DNA of 16,230 nt from Actinomycetota bacterium (lineage in GTDB: Bacteria > Actinomycetota > Actinomycetes > Nanopelagicales > Nanopelagicaceae). Of this stretch, positions 13,338 through 16,230 are shown piece by piece. The DNA lies in the NCBI GenBank assembly GCA_009699765.1, contig WLNN01000011.1:1-16230 (forward strand), written 5' to 3'. Position 1 is the first letter of the stretch. Each line of letters begins with the position of its first letter. Below the pieces are notes generated by a model. That model did no database searches. It was not told the origin of the DNA and worked only from the letters and a program-made list of their open reading frames with translations. Both the position numbers and the translations under genes were made by a program.

Positions 13338-14594
13338 CTACGCACGCATTTTCGATACAGCATGGAGAATCTGGTATCCAAGAACAGCAACCAGGGTTGC
13401 ATTAACGATTCCAGTAAATGTGTACTGGCCGCGAGTCCATGAGATATCAGAGATGCCGATAATGATTGCTGAAGCAGCAACAATGAGGTTACTCGTATTT
13501 GAGAAATCAACCTTTGATTCAATCCAAATGCGAGCACCGAGGATTCCGATCATGCCAAAGAGTGCAACCGAAACTCCTCCTAAAGCTCCAACAGGTGTTG
13601 CTGAAAGTACAGCACCAAATTTAGGAGATAGGCCGAGTAGAATTGCACCTGCACCAGCAATCCAATATGCGGCTGTTGAATAAACTCGAGTAGCAGCCAT
13701 TACGCCAATATTCTCTGCGTAAGTTGTAGTACCAGAGCCGCCACCAATACCGGCAAGTGTTGTCGCAACACCATCAGCAAAGAGAGCATTTCCCATTTGA
13801 TCATCTAGATCCTTGCCAGTCATAGTTGCAACAGCTTTTACATGTCCGACATTCTCAGCGATAAGAACTAGAACAACTGGGAGGAAGAGAATCATGATAT
13901 TCATTTTGAATGTTGGAGTCTCGAATGCGGGAATTGCAAACCAAGCCGCCGCCTTAATTCCAGATGTATCTACATTTCCCTGAATTAGTGCAACCGCATA
14001 TCCAATTACGATTCCTGCGAAGATACTGATTCGACCAAGGAATCCACGGGAGATTGCGCTAATTAGTGCGATAGATCCAAGTGTGATGATTCCAAGTAGT
14101 GGGTCCTTAACAAAATTGCCCTTGGCAGCGCCAGCTAAGTTGAAGCCGATGACCATAACAATTGTTCCAGTAACAACTGGTGGCAAAATCGCATTGATCC
14201 ATTTGATGCCCGCTGCTTTTACGGCGAGTCCAACGAGAGCTAGAACGAGACCAGTGAAGACAATTCCTCCGAGAGCTCCTGCCATTCCTGCCGACTTATC
14301 GGCCATAGCTGCACCGATTGGGCCAAGGAATGCGAAAGATGATCCGAGGTAGCTTGGAACTCGATTGCCAGTGATAAGCAAGAAGAGGATTGTTCCGATA
14401 CCTGAGAAGAAGAGGGTTGTGGTTGGCGGGAAGCCAGTAATGATGGGGACGAGGAAGGTCGCGCCGAACATTGCCGCGATATGTTGAAGACCAACGCCCA
14501 TTGTGCGGGGCCAGGTGAGGCGCTCATCGGTTGATACGACATCGCCAGCGGCGATTGATTTGCCATTTCCATGGAGCTTCCAGCTAAGTGACAT
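13338..14594 (-). CDS. uraA: NCS2-family uracil/xanthine permease (UraA-like)
   Basis: 418 residues with about 14 membrane segments, the usual size for nucleobase-cation symporter 2 proteins, which take up uracil or purines with protons. Residues matching UraA substrate contacts are visible: Glu247 in IAENVGHVKAV and Glu294 in GGSGTTTYAENIGVMAATR, the latter being the family signature. The early SYLGSSFAFLGP (81-92) matches the region before the unwound helix. The TTTYAENIG form favours uracil over xanthine, with moderate certainty. A GAAAGG ribosome binding site at 14602-14607 lies about 6-7 bases before the ATG, so unlike most genes here this mRNA has a leader. That leader folds into hairpins, one containing the RBS (separate entry). 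The gene is divergent from the PadR-ino1 pair. Confidence 0.88.
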   Translation of the reverse strand: MSLSWKLHGNGKSIAAGDVVSTDERLTWPRTMGVGLQHIAAMFGATFLVPIITGFPPTTTLFFSGIGTILFLLITGNRVPSYLGSSFAFLGPIGAAMADKSAGMAGALGGIVFTGLVLALVGLAVKAAGIKWINAILPPVVTGTIVMVIGFNLAGAAKGNFVKDPLLGIITLGSIALISAISRGFLGRISIFAGIVIGYAVALIQGNVDTSGIKAAAWFAIPAFETPTFKMNIMILFLPVVLVLIAENVGHVKAVATMTGKDLDDQMGNALFADGVATTLAGIGGGSGTTTYAENIGVMAATRVYSTAAYWIAGAGAILLGLSPKFGAVLSATPVGALGGVSVALFGMIGILGARIWIESKVDFSNTSNLIVAASAIIIGISDISWTRGQYTFTGIVNATLVAVLGYQILHAVSKMRA

Positions 14595-14672
14595 TTGGAA
14601 CCTTTCGTTAGTGGAGATCCACAGGCGAAGGGGCGCCCGTAAAGCCCCAGGGACTTACTGGGATGTGCTTTA
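14595..14672 (-). promoter_or_regulatory. Structured 5' leader of uraA with RBS-sequestering hairpin
   Basis: Read on the minus strand, three inverted repeats follow one another before the uraA ATG. First, TAAAGC (14672-14667) pairs with GCTTTA (14645-14640), enclosing CCCAG/CTGGG (14662-14658 with 14650-14646) and a 4-base one-sided bulge. Second, GGGGC (14648-14644) could pair with GCCCC (14634-14630). Third, CCTTCG (14631-14626) pairs with CGAAAGG (14607-14601) with one bulged A, enclosing GTGG/CCAC; this hides the RBS. The second pairing shares bases with both others, so it is mutually exclusive with them, which is what a translational switch needs. I do not recognise a known riboswitch class. 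A -10 candidate TAACCT at 14680-14675 would start RNA near 14668 and truncate the first stem, so the RNA start matters. Confidence 0.4.
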
Positions 14673-14762
14673 TAAGGTTACGTTCCTGTGTCCTTTGCCA
14701 CAGCGCAGGCGCGCCGTGTCGCTTTTGCCTTTTCTGCCTATATCCGATTAACTATCGCCTAG
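14673..14762. other. Upstream half of the uraA/padR intergenic region
   Basis: No gene. It holds an inverted repeat CTGTG (14686-14690) / CACAG (14699-14703) with an 8-base spacer, a GGCGCGCC palindrome at 14709-14716, and the -10 candidate TAACCT for uraA on the minus strand at 14675-14680. Nothing else stands out. Confidence 0.4.
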
Positions 14763-14781
14763 ATATATCGAATCGATATAT
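14763..14781. promoter_or_regulatory. 19-bp perfect inverted repeat, probable PadR operator
   Basis: ATATATCGA, one central A, TCGATATAT: two 9-base arms that are exact reverse complements. It lies 32 bases before the padR-like ATG, overlapping the expected -35 region of that promoter, so binding there would block transcription. PadR-family proteins are dimers that bind AT-rich palindromes and often repress their own gene. That this PadR binds here, and that it thereby controls ino1 and perhaps uraA, is inference from position. Confidence 0.6.
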
Positions 14782-14788
14782 TAACCGC

Positions 14789-14802
14789 TATAAATTTAGA
14801 AT
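14789..14802 (+). promoter_or_regulatory. Putative -10 region of padR-ino1
   Basis: TATAAA (14789-14794) and TAGAAT (14797-14802) are both acceptable -10 boxes. They predict RNA starts about 13 or 5 bases before the ATG at 14814, giving a very short leader with no SD. The -35 position falls within the inverted repeat just upstream. Confidence 0.4.
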
Positions 14803-14813
14803 CGAGCCTAGAA

Positions 14814-15350
14814 ATGCGATCACGCGTTGAATCCCTGGAGTTTGCACTCCTTGGGCTCTTGGCGCAGGGACCGCTTCATGGCTATGAGCTTCGTAAGCGA
14901 ATGGTGACCATCTTTGGTCCATTTAAAGCAATCTCATTCTCGGTTCTATACCCGCAACTTCGCCGCATGTTGCTTGCTGGATCTATCCAGGAAGAAGCTG
15001 TCGAGCGGGGGAGCAAGCGTCCGAGAATTGTTTATGCCATCACCAATGAAGGAATGGCAAGGTTTGAGGCGCTCACCGAATCTGTAAGTGCGGATGCTTG
15101 GGAAGATGAAGGATTTGAAATTCGTTTCGCTTTCTTTAGCCCAACTCCAACAAAGAGCAGAGTTCGGATACTTGAGGGACGGCTACGTCGACTTCAGGAG
15201 AAGGCAGAAATCCTTCGCGATGAAGTAGAGAAGTCTCCAATTGGAATCGATAAGTACCTTCAAGAGTGGCGCCGCCATTCGCTTGACTCTGCAGATCGCG
15301 AAATTGCGTGGTTGCAGGAAATGATTACGACCGAGAGGAAATCTAAGTGA
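14814..15350 (+). CDS. PadR family transcriptional regulator
   Basis: 178 residues. The winged helix-turn-helix occupies about residues 7-85: [23 protein letters not shown] with the family's G-x-[24 protein letters not shown] as the recognition helix region (family S.g.lYp.L..Le..G.i), and [19 protein letters not shown] forming the wing. Residues 90-175 are the helical Vir_act_alpha_C-type dimerisation part, predicted coiled coil at 120-145. Such proteins repress transcription and release DNA on binding a small ligand or on cell stress. Here the gene precedes ino1 with a 4-base overlap (GTGA); the same pairing is known in mycobacteria (Rv0047c-Rv0046c). Control of inositol synthesis and of itself is therefore the natural hypothesis. 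Confidence 0.9.
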   Translation: MRSRVESLEFALLGLLAQGPLHGYELRKRMVTIFGPFKAISFSVLYPQLRRMLLAGSIQEEAVERGSKRPRIVYAITNEGMARFEALTESVSADAWEDEGFEIRFAFFSPTPTKSRVRILEGRLRRLQEKAEILRDEVEKSPIGIDKYLQEWRRHSLDSADREIAWLQEMITTERKSK

Positions 15351-16230
15351 AGATCACAACAGGAGCTGGCGATATACGTGTTGCCATCGTCGGCGTAGGA
15401 AACTGCGCAAACTCACTCGTACAGGGTGTTACATATTATAAGGATGCTGCGCTGGATCAGGAGATTCCTGGTCTTATGCATGCTGTCGTTGGTGGATACC
15501 ACATCAGCAATGTTAAATTCGTAGCAGCATTCGATGTTGACTCAAAGAAGGTCGGACTCGATCTTGCAGAAGCAATTTGGGCATCAGAGAACAACACAAT
15601 TAAGTTCTCAGATGTTGCAACAACTGGCGTTGAAGTACTTCGTGGAAAGACTCTTGATGGCCTTGGTCGCTATTATAAAGAGACAATTACAGAATCAACA
15701 GCCCCAGAGGTAGATGTAGTTGCAGCTCTTAAGGAAGAGAAGGTCGATGTTCTTATTTGCTACCTTCCTGTTGGATCAGAGGCAGCAGCGAAGTTCTATG
15801 CAGAGTGTGCAATTGCAGCAGGTTGCGCATTTGTAAATGCCCTTCCAGTCTTCATCGCTTCAGACCCAGTCTGGGCAAAGAAGTTTGAAGATGCCGGACT
15901 TCCTATTGTTGGCGATGACATCAAGTCACAGGTTGGCGCAACGATTACTCACCGAATCATGGCTAAGTTGTTCCAGGATCGTGGCGTTCACTTAGATCGC
16001 ACCTACCAGCTCAATGTTGGTGGAAACATGGACTTTAAGAACATGCTCGAAAGAGATCGTCTTGAGTCAAAGAAGATTTCAAAGACAAACTCTGTGACTT
16101 CACAGCTCGACCACGACATGGGTGCTAAGAATGTTCACATCGGTCCTTCTGATTACATTCCATGGCTAGACGATCGCAAGTGGGCATATGTTCGCCTTGA
16201 GGGTCGCGCTTTCGGTGACGTGCCTTTGAA
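15347..16230 (+). CDS. ino1: Inositol-3-phosphate synthase, 3'-truncated by window edge
   Basis: The first 294 residues are present; the end lies beyond the right edge. The enzyme converts glucose-6-phosphate to 1L-myo-inositol-3-phosphate using bound NAD, the first step towards phosphatidylinositol, PIMs and mycothiol. The NAD-binding loop is [16 protein letters not shown] (12-27). The family core is [14 protein letters not shown] (190-203), [12 protein letters not shown] (223-234) and [11 protein letters not shown] (240-250) with the catalytic lysines. Wording matches the compact actinobacterial/archaeal type rather than the longer eukaryotic one. The GTG start overlaps the padR stop (GTGA), and AGAGGA in the padR 3' end supplies an SD about 7 bases upstream. 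With pimB in the same window this supports a lipid pool with inositol. Confidence 0.92.
   Translation, partial: MKITTGAGDIRVAIVGVGNCANSLVQGVTYYKDAALDQEIPGLMHAVVGGYHISNVKFVAAFDVDSKKVGLDLAEAIWASENNTIKFSDVATTGVEVLRGKTLDGLGRYYKETITESTAPEVDVVAALKEEKVDVLICYLPVGSEAAAKFYAECAIAAGCAFVNALPVFIASDPVWAKKFEDAGLPIVGDDIKSQVGATITHRIMAKLFQDRGVHLDRTYQLNVGGNMDFKNMLERDRLESKKISKTNSVTSQLDHDMGAKNVHIGPSDYIPWLDDRKWAYVRLEGRAFGDVPL

Noticed and set aside
14640..14672. Intrinsic terminator
   Set aside because: The stem is strong, but no T-run follows on either strand and no gene ends beside it; it lies in a divergent promoter region.
14595..14672. PyrR binding site or a known purine/xanthine riboswitch
   Set aside because: I cannot match the loop sequences to the PyrR consensus or to the conserved junction bases of known nucleobase riboswitches.
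14709..14716. GGCGCGCC palindrome as an operator
   Set aside because: A short GC palindrome of restriction-site type with no positional support near either start.
1..16230. Mobile elements, CRISPR, tRNA or rRNA
   Set aside because: No transposase or integrase, no regularly spaced repeats, no direct repeat pairs flanking a segment, and no cloverleaf-like or rRNA-like stretch was found by reading both strands.

Overview
The window looks like chromosome from a small-genome, medium-GC actinobacterium, most plausibly a freshwater planktonic lineage of the acI / Nanopelagicales type. That placement is an inference. It rests on actinobacterial marker proteins (a DUF3000 protein, a PimB-type mannosyltransferase, an actinobacterial Ino1, a RipC-like NlpC/P60 protein), roughly balanced base composition, very tight gene packing and a high share of apparently leaderless genes. 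I see no tRNA, rRNA, CRISPR array, insertion sequence or prophage, and no gene-free stretch longer than 300 bases. The longest gap is 219 bases, between uraA and the padR-like gene.

Layout. 1-2547 (minus): DUF3000 protein, then RNase D, then a thiolase cut by the left edge, read as one unit. 2616-3938: an EamA transporter (+) whose 3' end overlaps a convergent RibD_C-type reductase (-). 4042-6203 (+): secreted NlpC/P60 hydrolase and PimB, joined by a one-base stop/start overlap. 6197-8479 (-): long-chain acyl-CoA synthetase followed by a short LuxR-type regulator. 8536-9917 (+): SRPBCC protein and ROK sugar kinase, again overlapping by one base. 9918-11179 (-): a small unknown protein coupled to a Gfo/Idh/MocA oxidoreductase. 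11251-11937 (+): a PlsC acyltransferase. 11934-14594 (-): uracil permease, LysE-type exporter and a RecB-like nuclease with two CxxC pairs. 14814-16230 (+): a PadR regulator coupled to inositol-3-phosphate synthase, which is cut by the right edge.

How the genes fit together. Envelope and lipid biology dominates: Ino1 makes the inositol head group, PimB mannosylates phosphatidylinositol, FadD activates fatty acids, PlsC acylates glycerol phosphates, FadA degrades fatty acids, and the NlpC/P60 protein cuts peptidoglycan. The set RipC-like / PimB / FadD15-like / SRPBCC / PlsC recalls the order of the Mycobacterium tuberculosis Rv2190c-Rv2182c block, including the convergent pimB-fadD and divergent fadD-SRPBCC arrangement. 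That comparison is from memory and was not run.

The least explained signals are these. Eight starts carry a TANNNT hexamer exactly 6 or 7 bases upstream, which implies leaderless mRNAs. The uracil permease leader has mutually exclusive hairpins, one of which hides its ribosome binding site. A 19-bp perfect inverted repeat lies upstream of the PadR gene. A short regulator joins a histidine-kinase-like H-box directly to a LuxR DNA-binding domain. The stand-alone nuclease has a CxxC...CxxC frame.
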